This document shows, piece after piece, positions 27,393-37,033 of a stretch of 64,000 nt of DNA (positions within the stretch are counted from its first letter, which is position 1; each line of letters begins with the position of its first letter). A program made the translations under genes and the position numbers. This DNA is from Chloroflexus aurantiacus J-10-fl (GTDB lineage Bacteria; Chloroflexota; Chloroflexia; Chloroflexales; Chloroflexaceae), in assembly GCF_000018865.1 (NCBI RefSeq), contig NC_010175.1, positions 620,001 to 684,000 on the forward strand. The letters are read 5' to 3'. The notes under the pieces were generated by a model. It did no database searches and had not been told where the DNA came from. It worked only from the letters and a program-made list of their open reading frames with translations.

Positions 27393-28202
27393 GTGTATAC
27401 CTTCATCAAATTTGGTGGCTCGGTTATTACCGATAAGACAGGGCGCGAAGCTGCTGATCTGGTGGTGATCGAACGCCTGGCACACGCTGTAGCAGAGGCA
27501 CGTGCTGCCGATCCGAACCTGGCGTTGGTGCTGGGGCATGGCAGTGGCTCGTTTGGGCACCACTATGCGGCACGCTATGGCGTTCATCGTGGGATACCTT
27601 TAAGTGCCGATCATACGGGTTTTGCCCTTACCGCGGCAGCGGCCCTGCGCCTCAATCGGATTGTGGTCGATACATTGCTGGCTGCGCAGGTGCCGGCAGT
27701 CAGCTTTCAACCGTCGGCTTCTCTGCAAAGTACCAATGGTCAGATCATTACCTGGGAGACCGCCCCAATTGCCGAGGCATTGCAACGCAGGCTGGTGCCG
27801 GTTATTCATGGTGATGTGGCGTTTGATACCGCTCAGGGTACGGCGATTATCTCTACCGAAGCGCTGCTCAGCTTTCTTGCCCTACGCAGCCCGTTACAAC
27901 CGCGCCGTATTATTCTGGTCGGTGAAGCAGCCGTGTATACTGCCGATCCGCACCGTGATCCTACCGCTCAACCAATCCCGCTGATTAATCAGGAAAATAT
28001 TGCTCAGGTCTTAGTGATGACCGGTGGCTCACGGGCTGCTGATGTGACCGGTGGTATGCGGAGTAAGATCGAATTGATGTGGCACTTAATCGAGCGATTG
28101 CCAGAATTGGAAGTTACGCTTATTGGGCCAGACCCGGCATTACTTACCGCTGCACTCCTCGGTCAATCACTTGCCATGGGCACGGTGATAAAGAGATGGT
28201 GA
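27393..28202 (+). CDS. Isopentenyl phosphate kinase
   Basis: 269 residues of the amino acid kinase fold. It phosphorylates isopentenyl phosphate to isopentenyl diphosphate with ATP. The start FIKFGGSVITDK and the loop LGHGSGSFGHHYA, whose histidine is typical of IPK against other kinases in the fold, support the call, as do the C-terminal MTGGSRAADVTGGMRSKIE motif. IPK serves the alternative mevalonate route of archaea and some Chloroflexota, where phosphomevalonate is decarboxylated first. GTG 27393 is the start. Its last bases overlap the SpoIIM-like gene. Confidence 0.88.
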   Translation: MYTFIKFGGSVITDKTGREAADLVVIERLAHAVAEARAADPNLALVLGHGSGSFGHHYAARYGVHRGIPLSADHTGFALTAAAALRLNRIVVDTLLAAQVPAVSFQPSASLQSTNGQIITWETAPIAEALQRRLVPVIHGDVAFDTAQGTAIISTEALLSFLALRSPLQPRRIILVGEAAVYTADPHRDPTAQPIPLINQENIAQVLVMTGGSRAADVTGGMRSKIELMWHLIERLPELEVTLIGPDPALLTAALLGQSLAMGTVIKRW

Positions 28203-29152
28203 CACCCGATCAACAGATTCGCCAGCGCAGCACTGCCTGGCAACGACTTGAGGAACTGATTGATCGTGCCAGGGGCGGTATTGCTCAGTTGTCGGCAGCC
28301 GAATTGCAAGAACTCGGGCAACTGTACCGTCAGACCTGTACCGATCTGGCAATTGCCCGCCGTGATTATCCCGATCATCTGTTGACCAGCTATCTCAACC
28401 AGCTTGTTGCCCGTGCTCATGGAGTGGTCTATCGCTACAGTCTCAACGAACCGCAGCGCATTGTTACCTTTTTTCGCTTTACACTCCCCCAAACCTTTCG
28501 CGCAACCTGGCCAATGACACTCGTCGCAGCAATACTGCTTTTACTGCCGGCAATAGCAGCCTTCATCACGACATTTCGCGATCCTGCGTTAGGCGAAGTC
28601 CTTATTCCCGGTATTGAGGTTCTGGTTGATCAGATTCGCGCCGGTGAAGAGTGGTGGTTACGGATTAATGAAGGGCCGGCTGCCGCTACCGCTGAAATTA
28701 TGACCAACAACATCAATGTTGCCATCAGAGCATTTGCCGGCGGTGTGACATTTGGCCTGTACACGGCGTACATTCTGGTTATCAACGGCCTGCTTCTTGG
28801 CACGGTGAGTGGCATTGCACAACGCCTCGATTTTGCCCCTAATCTCTGGGGGTTCGTTGTTGGCCATATAACGCTCGAACTCAGTGCCATCTTTATTGCC
28901 GGTGGTGCTGGATTGCAACTGGGTTGGGCAATCCTGCGGCCAGGTCTGCTCAGCCGGCGTCAGGCGCTGGTTGTTGCAGGCCGGCGGGCTGTTGTGCTAC
29001 TCATCGGCTGTGGGCTGATACTGATTGGGGCTGGACTTATCGAAGGGTTTATTTCACCAACCGGATTGCCATTTATTGTTAAGCTAATCGTTTCAATAGG
29101 TTCGGGTGTATTGTTGTACACCTACCTGCTATTCAGTGGTCATCACAGATAA
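28196..29152 (+). CDS. SpoIIM-like (stage II sporulation protein M, DUF95) membrane protein
   Basis: About 318 residues. A soluble N-terminal part (about 1-95) rich in Arg and Gln contains LGQLYRQTCTDLAIARRDYP, typical of the SpoIIM group. Five or so membrane helices follow, with the conserved NNINVAIRAFAGG and GHITLELSAIFIAGGAGLQLG. In Bacillus SpoIIM is part of a peptidoglycan hydrolase complex at engulfment. In non-sporulating bacteria the role is unknown. The ATG overlaps the end of the kinase gene by seven bases. It is alone with respect to RDD-family partners that often neighbour it. Confidence 0.82.
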   Translation: MVTPDQQIRQRSTAWQRLEELIDRARGGIAQLSAAELQELGQLYRQTCTDLAIARRDYPDHLLTSYLNQLVARAHGVVYRYSLNEPQRIVTFFRFTLPQTFRATWPMTLVAAILLLLPAIAAFITTFRDPALGEVLIPGIEVLVDQIRAGEEWWLRINEGPAAATAEIMTNNINVAIRAFAGGVTFGLYTAYILVINGLLLGTVSGIAQRLDFAPNLWGFVVGHITLELSAIFIAGGAGLQLGWAILRPGLLSRRQALVVAGRRAVVLLIGCGLILIGAGLIEGFISPTGLPFIVKLIVSIGSGVLLYTYLLFSGHHR

Positions 29153-29279
29153 GCTGTAGATGGCACACGGCAGGCACGGAAGTATCTATCGCACCCAACG
29201 ATGGGTCACAGACACCCTGAGCGCGGAAGATGTTCCCCTGCAACAGCTATCATCACTGCGTCGCACGTTCAGGCTTTCT

Positions 29280-31250
29280 TTAGCGCCTGATCAGCCGGAT
29301 CGACTCGACAAGTACCGCTCCGCCATCACCCAGAGCAACCGGGTCGAAGCGAAGCCCCCCGATCTGTGTCAGTCGTTCACGTATCTCATCGAATGGAAGG
29401 CGATAGGTTGCCATTTCCATTCCCGTCAGGGTAAAGCGCAACGAATAATCTTCGTCGGTTCGCCCGGCTGGATCGATCACGAAGATTTGAGCATCGCGGT
29501 TGGTGGTTGTCGTCGCCAGTCGTACCTCTATCGCCTCAATATCAGCCGTAGCGAGAAGTAGTGGCGGACTGGTCAGCATGGGATCGAGGGTGGGGATCAT
29601 ATGCCAGCCTACCTCAGTCAGGGTATCGACCTCAACACCACCGACCTGCCAGCCCCAGCGACCATGACGAAAATCCCATCCTTCGGCAACTGCCAGTTCG
29701 TTGGCCCGTGGGATCAGCCGGTACGTCGGCAAATCTGCCGGCAGTGGAGCCAGACGCAACATTCCCTGCACCGGTGCGTAACAGCGGGCCACCGTCTCGG
29801 CGCTCAAACCAAAGCGCTCGGCTGGCGTCGGTGGCTGATCGGGAGGGGCGGGCAATGGACGCTGAGCCTCATCGGCGATGATCACTGCATAGCCAGCAGT
29901 GAGCGTCGCCTCGATTCGCTGCTGAATGCGGGAACAGGCCGCTTCCCAATCACCATTACTGGCCGTCATTGCCTGGTTCAGGCCGTATACGTTATCGTGC
30001 TGCCAGTAGTGCGGTAAATATAATTCGAGCACCCCATCGGGCACGATTATCAAATCACCGGGTTGACTGATTGCGGCCAGCGCTGCGGCAATTCGTCGCT
30101 GAAGATCGCGCCCGGCTGCACCGCGCTCGATGATAGTCGGTAGATTAAGCGCCAGCAGGCTGAGCGACAACAACAGACCAACCCAACCGATCCACCTGAC
30201 AGTCAATGCCGCGCTCAGCAAGAGTGCTAACGGTGGTAAACAGGCGATCCAGAACTCGATATTGTCAGGTTCCCACCACAGGAAAAAGAGACCATACACC
30301 CCGAGCCAGCCGACAATTCCGGCCCGCAATGGCAACGGCAAGCGCGCAATACCCTCTCTGCCAGTGACAAGCAGCCCTATACCGGCCAGGCCGATCACAC
30401 CACCGCCAAAGAATGCCAGGGTCGCACTCCAACCTTTCAACAGACCAATCAATTTCGATCCATCAATCGCACCACCCCAGAAGCCGGTCTGCGCGTAACC
30501 CGTCAACCATAACCAGATGTCTTCCCAACGGCGCATCCCGCTGACCCCAATCGCCACCCAAAGATAGGCACTACCGACTACTATCAACAGCGGGATCAGG
30601 TATGAGACGAACAATCGCAGCCGACGTTGAAGGTTCGTTTCGGCCAGCACGATAGTTAGAAAGATCGGCACTGATAGCAGGACATTCGTCTGATGCCCCA
30701 ACACCGCCAGCCCTTGCGTCATACCGAGCCAGATCGATAGATGCGTCGTGGGCTGTTGCGCCATCTTAAACAGCAGCCATAGCACACCGATCAGGGCTAT
30801 AGCTGCCAGCGTGTATACCTCGACTTCTACCGCGTAATACCAGTAGGCATAGCTAAAACCAACCCATAGGGTTGCTGCGAGTGCCGCCATGCCTGATCCG
30901 GTCACGCTACGACAGATCGCAAACAGAAAAGAGACACCAATTGCCCCGGCAACCGCATTCACCAATTGCAACCAGATTTCAACACTGCCTTGCCAGCCCA
31001 GCGCAGTCGCGATGGCACGGATCACCGCCCCCAGCGGCCCATACAGCAGATGGTGAGGATGAAACAATTCAGGCCATGGCTTGCGATCAACATCGAGAAT
31101 ATATGAAAGCGCATCGTAGGTATGGACTTCGGTCAAAGTCGCGCTGTAGAGGCCCGCAAAGGCCACACCAAGCAGCAGTACCGACCAATAGGGGGATAGT
31201 CTGCGCTGTTTTCCAATTGGATCAAGAATGGTCATATACGGTGAACTCAT
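29280..31250 (-). CDS. Large membrane protein, GT-C/PMT-like glycosyltransferase
   Basis: 656 residues. The first about 400 form roughly ten membrane helices; the first external loop has HTYDALSYILDVDRK and HPHHLLYGPLG, where the acidic residues fit GT-C transferases that use polyprenyl-phosphate sugars. The C-terminal about 230 residues are soluble. It could be a glycosyltransferase 39 or TMEM260/DUF2723-like protein; I cannot tell which. M1 at 31250 and M6 at 31235 are both possible starts and neither has a strong ribosome site. It stands alone, convergent with the SpoIIM-like gene. Confidence 0.7.
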   Translation of the reverse strand: MSSPYMTILDPIGKQRRLSPYWSVLLLGVAFAGLYSATLTEVHTYDALSYILDVDRKPWPELFHPHHLLYGPLGAVIRAIATALGWQGSVEIWLQLVNAVAGAIGVSFLFAICRSVTGSGMAALAATLWVGFSYAYWYYAVEVEVYTLAAIALIGVLWLLFKMAQQPTTHLSIWLGMTQGLAVLGHQTNVLLSVPIFLTIVLAETNLQRRLRLFVSYLIPLLIVVGSAYLWVAIGVSGMRRWEDIWLWLTGYAQTGFWGGAIDGSKLIGLLKGWSATLAFFGGGVIGLAGIGLLVTGREGIARLPLPLRAGIVGWLGVYGLFFLWWEPDNIEFWIACLPPLALLLSAALTVRWIGWVGLLLSLSLLALNLPTIIERGAAGRDLQRRIAAALAAISQPGDLIIVPDGVLELYLPHYWQHDNVYGLNQAMTASNGDWEAACSRIQQRIEATLTAGYAVIIADEAQRPLPAPPDQPPTPAERFGLSAETVARCYAPVQGMLRLAPLPADLPTYRLIPRANELAVAEGWDFRHGRWGWQVGGVEVDTLTEVGWHMIPTLDPMLTSPPLLLATADIEAIEVRLATTTTNRDAQIFVIDPAGRTDEDYSLRFTLTGMEMATYRLPFDEIRERLTQIGGLRFDPVALGDGGAVLVESIRLIRR

Positions 31251-31847
31251 GAAAAGCTAATGTGTTTTGAGGCAAAATAAAACAATGTAGCGATAGCATG
31301 TACCTGACAGCGCCTGCACGGAAGTTGTTTCATTCATACCAGGCAGCAACTACTCTCGTTTACGCGCACAGTGAGATAGCGATGGAGAACAAAAGTGATG
31401 CTTCCGTACCCATCGTATCTGAACCAGGCGTGCAAAAATAGATCAAGTCTTCCCGGTCACACACGGCTCCGACGTACTTCCTGGTGCGACCGAGCGACAG
31501 GTAAGCACTAAGATAATATCAAATCTTGCGTGATACTGTACATCACGGCACCAACCGAGCATTGATCTGCGGGTATCCGCTGCATCCGCGAAAATCTGTG
31601 GGGATCATTTGTGGAACAAGGAGGCAAGCAGATCTACCGTTAACCGGTAATCTGCTGCTAACGATACGTATCGTGCAAATCACAGGGCGGAGAGTGCAGA
31701 TTAGATTGCGTACCAGGCACCGTATCTTACCAGATTTGATGTAATTATCTGTAACTAATACGTGTGAGCTGATGGAATACAAGCAGAGGGCCTGTACTGC
31801 ACACCGGGGTGTTACCGTGGCACTTGTTGATCGCTGAGGCAACAGTG
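31251..31847. other. Gene-free stretch between GT-C-like gene and DUF192 gene
   Basis: 597 bases, more AT-rich than the flanks. Short frames on both strands overlap each other and lack ribosome sites. I see no tRNA, terminator with a T-run or repeat I can defend. It should include the promoter of the minus-strand GT-C-like gene. Confidence 0.4.
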
Positions 31848-32204
31848 TTATTCTTGTAGCTCTTGAACCACAATCTGATCGCCAACTACCGTGTTAGTTG
31901 CTGCAATCACACCCACCGGCAATTCAAGCACATAGCGAGCCTGGCGATGACCGGCATAGATGCGCCATGGCGGTAAATCGGGATACAGTGCCACAACGGT
32001 ACCGTTCCGATCAACAAAGATTGCGTCGATAGCAAACCGCATAAACAGCATATGAATGCTATTACACGGTTCAATCAACAGGCCACCACCGACCGGCAAT
32101 GACTGGCGGCCAAGCAGACCGCGACCACGGGCGAAAAACGAGCGCGCCACCTCGCACTGACTGGCAAGGATGGCGCGTCGGGTCTGATTCACAACCTGTA
32201 CCAT
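31848..32204 (-). CDS. DUF192 family protein
   Basis: About 118 residues. The family signature is present: GRGLLGRQSLPVGGGLLIEP, NSIHMLFMRFAIDAIFVD, and the C-terminal YVLELPVGV. The function of DUF192 is not established; many members are exported, but no signal peptide is seen here. ATG 32204 follows TAAGG and lies eight bases after the tadC stop, so it is the last gene of the Tad-like operon. Placement at the end of tad loci recurs in related bacteria, which suggests but does not prove a link. Confidence 0.82.
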   Translation of the reverse strand: MVQVVNQTRRAILASQCEVARSFFARGRGLLGRQSLPVGGGLLIEPCNSIHMLFMRFAIDAIFVDRNGTVVALYPDLPPWRIYAGHRQARYVLELPVGVIAATNTVVGDQIVVQELQE

Positions 32205-32211
32205 ACGAGCC

Positions 32212-33147
32212 TTAATTTCCCATCCCACTATTCATCACACCAAGTGCCTGCATAATCCGCGGTACTGCCGGTCCCAAAATCACCACAAACAATGCGGGGA
32301 AAATCAGGAACACCATCGGAATCAGCATCTTCACTGGCGCCTTCTGAGCTGCCTCTTCAGCGCGCTGGCGACGGCGGACACGCAACTGGTCTGATTGGAT
32401 GCGCAGAATCTTCGACATCGACACACCCAGTTGGTCAGCCTGGATCACAGCCGAGACGAAGGTCTGTACATCTTCAACACCGGTGCGGGTGACTAGATCA
32501 CGCAAAGCTTCGCGGCGGGTACGACCGAGACGAATATCCTGCAGAACGCGCTGAAATTCACGCGACAACTCATTATCCCATTTTTGGGCAACGCGCTGAA
32601 GCGCGAGATCGAACGCCAGACCGGCTTCAACGCTGATACAGAGCAAATCCAGCGCGTCAGGCAATGCCTTCAGGATATTCTTTTTGCGCTCCTTAATCTT
32701 GCGGTCGAGCCAGATGCCGGGCAGAATATAACCAATCATCCCAGCGATCAGAGCACCCATCAAAGCCTGCATGAATGGCAATCGTCCAAAAACCAGCAAG
32801 CCAATAACGACAAACAAGACAATCGCCAGTGCCATGCGCAGCCCGATAAACATATTGGGCGAGATATTACCGGGGTTGCCGGCCAACTGAAGATTGATCC
32901 GCAAGCGCTCTTGATTCTGTTTCAGACCGAAGCGGCCAAGCGTATTCAGCAACGAGCGAAACAGCGGTACCAATACCCGTTCACGGAACGGTTGCTGCAA
33001 TTCCAGCTCTTCGAGCGAAAGTGAAATATCGGTATACTGATCGAGACGCTCACTAATCGCTCGCGACTGATTCATCTGTCTGACGGCAACGATGATCAGC
33101 GACGCCCCTATGACGACAATCCCGGCTACGATCAACAAATCCATCAT
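32212..33147 (-). CDS. Type II secretion F-domain protein, TadC-like
   Basis: 311 residues. An N-terminal helix, then helices around 100-150 and one near the C-terminus; the T2SSF domain has LPDALDLLCISVEAGLAFDLALQRVA and LGVSMSKILRIQSDQLRVRRRQRAEE. TadB and TadC form the inner-membrane platform of Tad/Flp pili and related secretion systems. It begins nine bases after the tadB-like stop. Tad loci nearly always have two such proteins, as here. Confidence 0.88.
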   Translation of the reverse strand: MMDLLIVAGIVVIGASLIIVAVRQMNQSRAISERLDQYTDISLSLEELELQQPFRERVLVPLFRSLLNTLGRFGLKQNQERLRINLQLAGNPGNISPNMFIGLRMALAIVLFVVIGLLVFGRLPFMQALMGALIAGMIGYILPGIWLDRKIKERKKNILKALPDALDLLCISVEAGLAFDLALQRVAQKWDNELSREFQRVLQDIRLGRTRREALRDLVTRTGVEDVQTFVSAVIQADQLGVSMSKILRIQSDQLRVRRRQRAEEAAQKAPVKMLIPMVFLIFPALFVVILGPAVPRIMQALGVMNSGMGN

Positions 33148-33156
33148 CGCCGCACC

Positions 33157-34155
33157 TCACACTTCGATATCGATAATCTTTTGGATGGCAAAGTAGCCCA
33201 TCGCAATCATAAACAGTGACGCTACCGGCATACAACACCATGCTTGAGGCGGAAAACCAAACGTGAAGAGCGGGGCCATATAGTCAGGATTGACAACCGT
33301 GATAAACATTGCCAGACCAATCGGCAAACCGGTAATGATCCACGATGAGATGCGCCCCTGCGCAGTAAGCGTTGAAATCTCACCCTTGATCCGCACTCGT
33401 TCACGGATGGTATGACCGATAGTATCAAGGATTTGGGCCAGATTACCACCGACCTCCATCTGAATAGTTACTGCCGTAATCAAGAGATCGAGGTCATCAG
33501 ATGGCATGCGACGCAAAAGATTCTGTAACGCCTCTTCCGTTGAGCGACCAAGACCAACTTCCTGGACAACACGGCGAAATTCAGTTGCAGCCGGCGGTGG
33601 CGCTTCCCGCGAAACCATATCGAGGGTTTGTAGAAAGCTGTAGCCGCCACGCAAGGCATTCGCCATCATAGTGATAACGTCGCCCAACTGATTGTTGAAG
33701 GCCTTGATCCGCTGCGCTGCACGCATGTTGACATAGAGATTCGGCAGAAACGAGAACACAATGGCCGCGGCAGTAGCAGCTCCGATCTGAGCCAGAAAAT
33801 TTGCGCGTCCCAAAATGAAACCAAATACCACGCCAAGCAGAGCAGCACCGAGCTTCAAACCAATAAACTCTGCTACTGTCAGCTTCAAATCAGCACGGGC
33901 CAGCTCGCGTTGGATGGAGCTACCCTGCTTACTCTTCGCAACGACAGCATCAATACGTTCAATAGCCTGACGTGCAATCGGCTCATTTGAGCGTTCCTGG
34001 GCTTTACCGCCGGCAAACGTTTCCAGGCGCTGTGCCACATCCGCAGTTGCCGACTGACGCATTAACACAACGACAGTGATCACCAACAGAAACAGAAGTA
34101 ACCCCAGGGCACCCAACGTCACCGGCATCATCTCAGGCGAGAGCAACAAATCCAT
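33157..34155 (-). CDS. Type II secretion F-domain protein, TadB-like
   Basis: 332 residues with an N-terminal helix (about 12-32), a pair near 110-145 and a C-terminal pair. The T2SSF domain includes LGDVITMMANALRGGYSFLQTLDMVS and GGNLAQILDTIGHTIRERVRIKGEI. It would form the membrane platform with the following gene product, driven by the CpaF-like ATPase encoded just upstream (42 bases between). It is the larger of the pair, as usual for TadB. Confidence 0.88.
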   Translation of the reverse strand: MDLLLSPEMMPVTLGALGLLLFLLVITVVVLMRQSATADVAQRLETFAGGKAQERSNEPIARQAIERIDAVVAKSKQGSSIQRELARADLKLTVAEFIGLKLGAALLGVVFGFILGRANFLAQIGAATAAAIVFSFLPNLYVNMRAAQRIKAFNNQLGDVITMMANALRGGYSFLQTLDMVSREAPPPAATEFRRVVQEVGLGRSTEEALQNLLRRMPSDDLDLLITAVTIQMEVGGNLAQILDTIGHTIRERVRIKGEISTLTAQGRISSWIITGLPIGLAMFITVVNPDYMAPLFTFGFPPQAWCCMPVASLFMIAMGYFAIQKIIDIEV

Positions 34156-34197
34156 ACGTGCGCCACCTCCTTCTCACGCCGCCAATCGTCGCGGTAG

Positions 34198-35604
34198 TTA
34201 GAAACTGAAACGTTCCGACGAGCCAAAAATGGTCGGCGGCAGGAAGATGTTGAGCGCCTCGAACTTTTCGAGAAAACGTGGTCGAACCCCGGTTGGGCGC
34301 AACTGACCAACAATCTTCCCTTTTTCATCAATACCGGTTTGTTCAAAGACAAAGATGTCTTGCAAGACAACCACATCACCTTCCATGCCAGCGACTTCGG
34401 TGATCTGGGTAACTTTGCGCGAGCCATCTTTCAGGCGTGATTGCTGGACGAAGACATGAATAGCCGAAGCAATCTGCTCACGGATCGCCCGTGCCGGCAA
34501 GTCCATACCAGCCATCAGACACATTGTTTCAATACGACTCACCGCATCGCGTGGCGTATTGGCGTGAATGGTCGTCATTGAACCGTCGTGACCGGTATTC
34601 ATTGCCTGCAACATGTCGAGGGTCTCGCCACCACGACACTCACCGACAATAATCCGTTCTGGTCGCATACGTAGACAGTTAATAACCAGGTCACGGATTG
34701 TCACCTCGCCTTTTCCTTCCACATTTGGTGGTCGCGACTCAAGCGTCACCACATGATCCTGGCGTAACTGCAATTCAGCGGCATTTTCAACCGTGATAAT
34801 CCGTTCATCTTCAGGGATAAACGACGAGAGCACATTCAGCAAGGTAGTTTTCCCTGAGCCGGTACCACCGGCAACGACAATATTCAAACGGGCCTGAACA
34901 CAAGCTGCCAGGAAATCGGCCATGTCTTGCGACATCGAGCCGAAGCGCACCAGGTCCTGCACGGTCAGTTTATCTTTGCGGAACTTACGAATGGTGATGG
35001 TTGGCCCATTGAGTGCCAGCGGCCGAATGACAACATTAACGCGCGAGCCATCCTTTAGGCGGGCATCGACCATCGGTGACGACTCATCGACCCGACGACC
35101 AAGCGGCGCGACAATGCGGTCGATAATCCGCATGACGTGATCATCATCGGTGAAGGTAATATCGGTTTTGATCAACTTACCCTTCTTCTCGATATACACC
35201 TGTTTCGGGCCGTTGACCATAATTTCGCTGACATCTTCATCAGCCAGCAGTGGTTCGATTGGGCCAAGACCGATAATATCGGCAGTGATACTCTCAAACA
35301 GACGCTGGCGTTCGGTGCGCGAAAGGACAATACTCTCGCTGTCGAGGATCGCATTAAAAATCTCCTCAACCTGTTTGCGCACCTTTGCCGGGTTACTCAA
35401 ATCAATTTGAGGATTCAATTCGTTAATCAAACGATCCTGCACCCGCGAGCGCAACTCGCGAAACGTGTCATCGGTACCAAAAGCACCAACCGGCGGTTGC
35501 AAGCGACCTGTTGCTTCTGGTCGGACTGGGGTTCGTGGCACAGCCGGTTCGGTTGTTGCAGGAACACCACCACCAATTCGCTTCAACAACGACATTGCGC
35601 TCAC
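34198..35604 (-). CDS. cpaF: CpaF/TadA-type secretion ATPase
   Basis: 468 residues. A hexameric ATPase that powers assembly or secretion through the TadB/TadC platform. Walker A is [12 protein letters not shown] at about residue 246, and the Asp/His boxes and Walker B lie in [17 protein letters not shown] and [15 protein letters not shown]. The N-terminal domain contains the conserved [10 protein letters not shown] motif. The first 40 residues are a variable Pro/Thr-rich tail. It follows the cpaE-like gene by 45 bases in the operon. Confidence 0.93.
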   Translation of the reverse strand: MSAMSLLKRIGGGVPATTEPAVPRTPVRPEATGRLQPPVGAFGTDDTFRELRSRVQDRLINELNPQIDLSNPAKVRKQVEEIFNAILDSESIVLSRTERQRLFESITADIIGLGPIEPLLADEDVSEIMVNGPKQVYIEKKGKLIKTDITFTDDDHVMRIIDRIVAPLGRRVDESSPMVDARLKDGSRVNVVIRPLALNGPTITIRKFRKDKLTVQDLVRFGSMSQDMADFLAACVQARLNIVVAGGTGSGKTTLLNVLSSFIPEDERIITVENAAELQLRQDHVVTLESRPPNVEGKGEVTIRDLVINCLRMRPERIIVGECRGGETLDMLQAMNTGHDGSMTTIHANTPRDAVSRIETMCLMAGMDLPARAIREQIASAIHVFVQQSRLKDGSRKVTQITEVAGMEGDVVVLQDIFVFEQTGIDEKGKIVGQLRPTGVRPRFLEKFEALNIFLPPTIFGSSERFSF

Positions 35605-35649
35605 CTTTCTCAGTGGTAAAGCAGCGTATCAGGCAGAATCCGGTATTGT

Positions 35650-36901
35650 TTATCGCCGGGGGATCAAATTACCGAATAAGCCACTGCGCTGCTTTGAACT
35701 CTCTTTCGCTGCTGCCTCTTTACTCGCCTTGGCTACCAATTCACGGGCCAGGTTCATGATGTCTTTTGCTACCTGATGGTTTGGCTTTGCCAGCACCAAT
35801 GGCGTTCCCTGATTAATCGAGAGCGTCATCTCCTGAGCGGCATCACCGATCTGCAACGCCAGCTTACGTTGAAGGTGCTTCTCGACATCTTCGGCCCGAA
35901 TCCCGGTACGATTGGTCGCTTTGTTGAGTACCAGCATGACCTTATCGTTGGGATAACCGAGCAGATCAGCCACCTCAAGGAAGAGCTTGACATTACGGAT
36001 ACAGTGCATCTCAAGCGTCATGAGGGTGATTACCCGCTGCGCCAGGTCGAGGGCAGCCAGCGAGCGATCCTGGAACGAAGCCGGTGTATCGACGATAACG
36101 TAATCGAACTCCTGGCGGATAGCTTCGAGAATGGCACGGATGTGATCGGCGGAGACTAATTCGCCACGCTGCGGATCAGGGGGGGGCCAGCAATACCTTC
36201 ACCTGCGTGGGATGGGTAGCCATCACGTCATTCAACAGATCGCGATCAAGCCCTTCAATCCGTGATGCAACATCGAGAATTGTCTTATCGGTGCGTAGAT
36301 TCAGCAGGACACTGAGATCACCAAAGATCACATTCCCATCGACCAGCGCCACCTTTTTATTAGTTTGCTGGCGAATGGCTACGGCCAGATTAGCCGCAAT
36401 CGATGAGACCCCAACCCCACCTTTCGGACTAAATACGGCAAAGATCTGGCCGTCAACAGTGGGTTGAGCACCAGGCACTTGTCCACCAGGGGCACCAACC
36501 GGAGCTATCGGTCGGGTCATTGCCAGACGGGCCACATGGCGGATCGACCGGTAAAGATCATCGGCGCTGATCGGCTTAATCAGAAACTCGCGGGCGCCCG
36601 CCAGCATTGCTCGCCGAATATAATCGGTTTCGCCCTGCACGCTCATGATAATGACTTGTATGCCCGGATCATTGGTTAGAATCGCTTCTGTAGCCGCGAT
36701 CCCATCCATATCGGGCATATTAATGTCCATCAAAATAACCTGTGGACGATGCTGGCGAGCAAGCGCAATTGCTTCACGTCCGTTGCTTGCTTTGGCAACG
36801 ACTTCAATATCCTTCTCAAAGAATAGTAGCTTTTCGAGCTGATCGCGAGTATCGATCACGTCATCAACGATCATTACTCGAATCTTATCGCCTTCGCTCA
36901 T
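35650..36901 (-). pseudogene. CpaE-like receiver-ParA fusion, split by a frameshift
   Basis: The first part (36901-36176, 241 aa) is a complete receiver domain (DD13-14, Asp59, Lys109) followed by a ParA/MinD-type ATPase with deviant Walker A PKGGVGVSS. It stops at TGA right after eight C. Removing one C lets the frame continue through a normal CpaE second half (EFDYVIVDTPASFQDR, then LMTLEMHCIRNVKL, VLNKATN) to 35650, giving 416 residues. CpaE proteins place or regulate Tad machinery. The break is either a real mutation, phase variation, slippage-rescued expression, or a sequencing error. The position between cpaB and cpaF is as expected. Confidence 0.85.
36179..36186 (-). other. Run of eight C at the cpaE frameshift
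   Basis: Eight G on the plus strand (C on the coding strand) followed at once by the in-frame TGA. Seven would keep the CpaE frame. Such runs are prone to slippage in replication, transcription and sequencing. Confidence 0.9.
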
Positions 36902-37033
36902 GCTCTAGCTCCTCAGATGGCCTCGTCGTTCAAAAACGGACGTGAGTTGTGGCAAACGATCAAGACAGTTTATGACTATATGATAGAATGCTACGATGTC
37001 ATTGTACCTCAGAGCTGCCGCTCATGGAATAGG

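Noticed and set aside
31526-31842. Short frames and a possible tRNA-like region in the 31.3-31.8 kb gap
   Set aside because: No cloverleaf with a proper T-loop could be drawn and the frames are antisense to each other without start signals.
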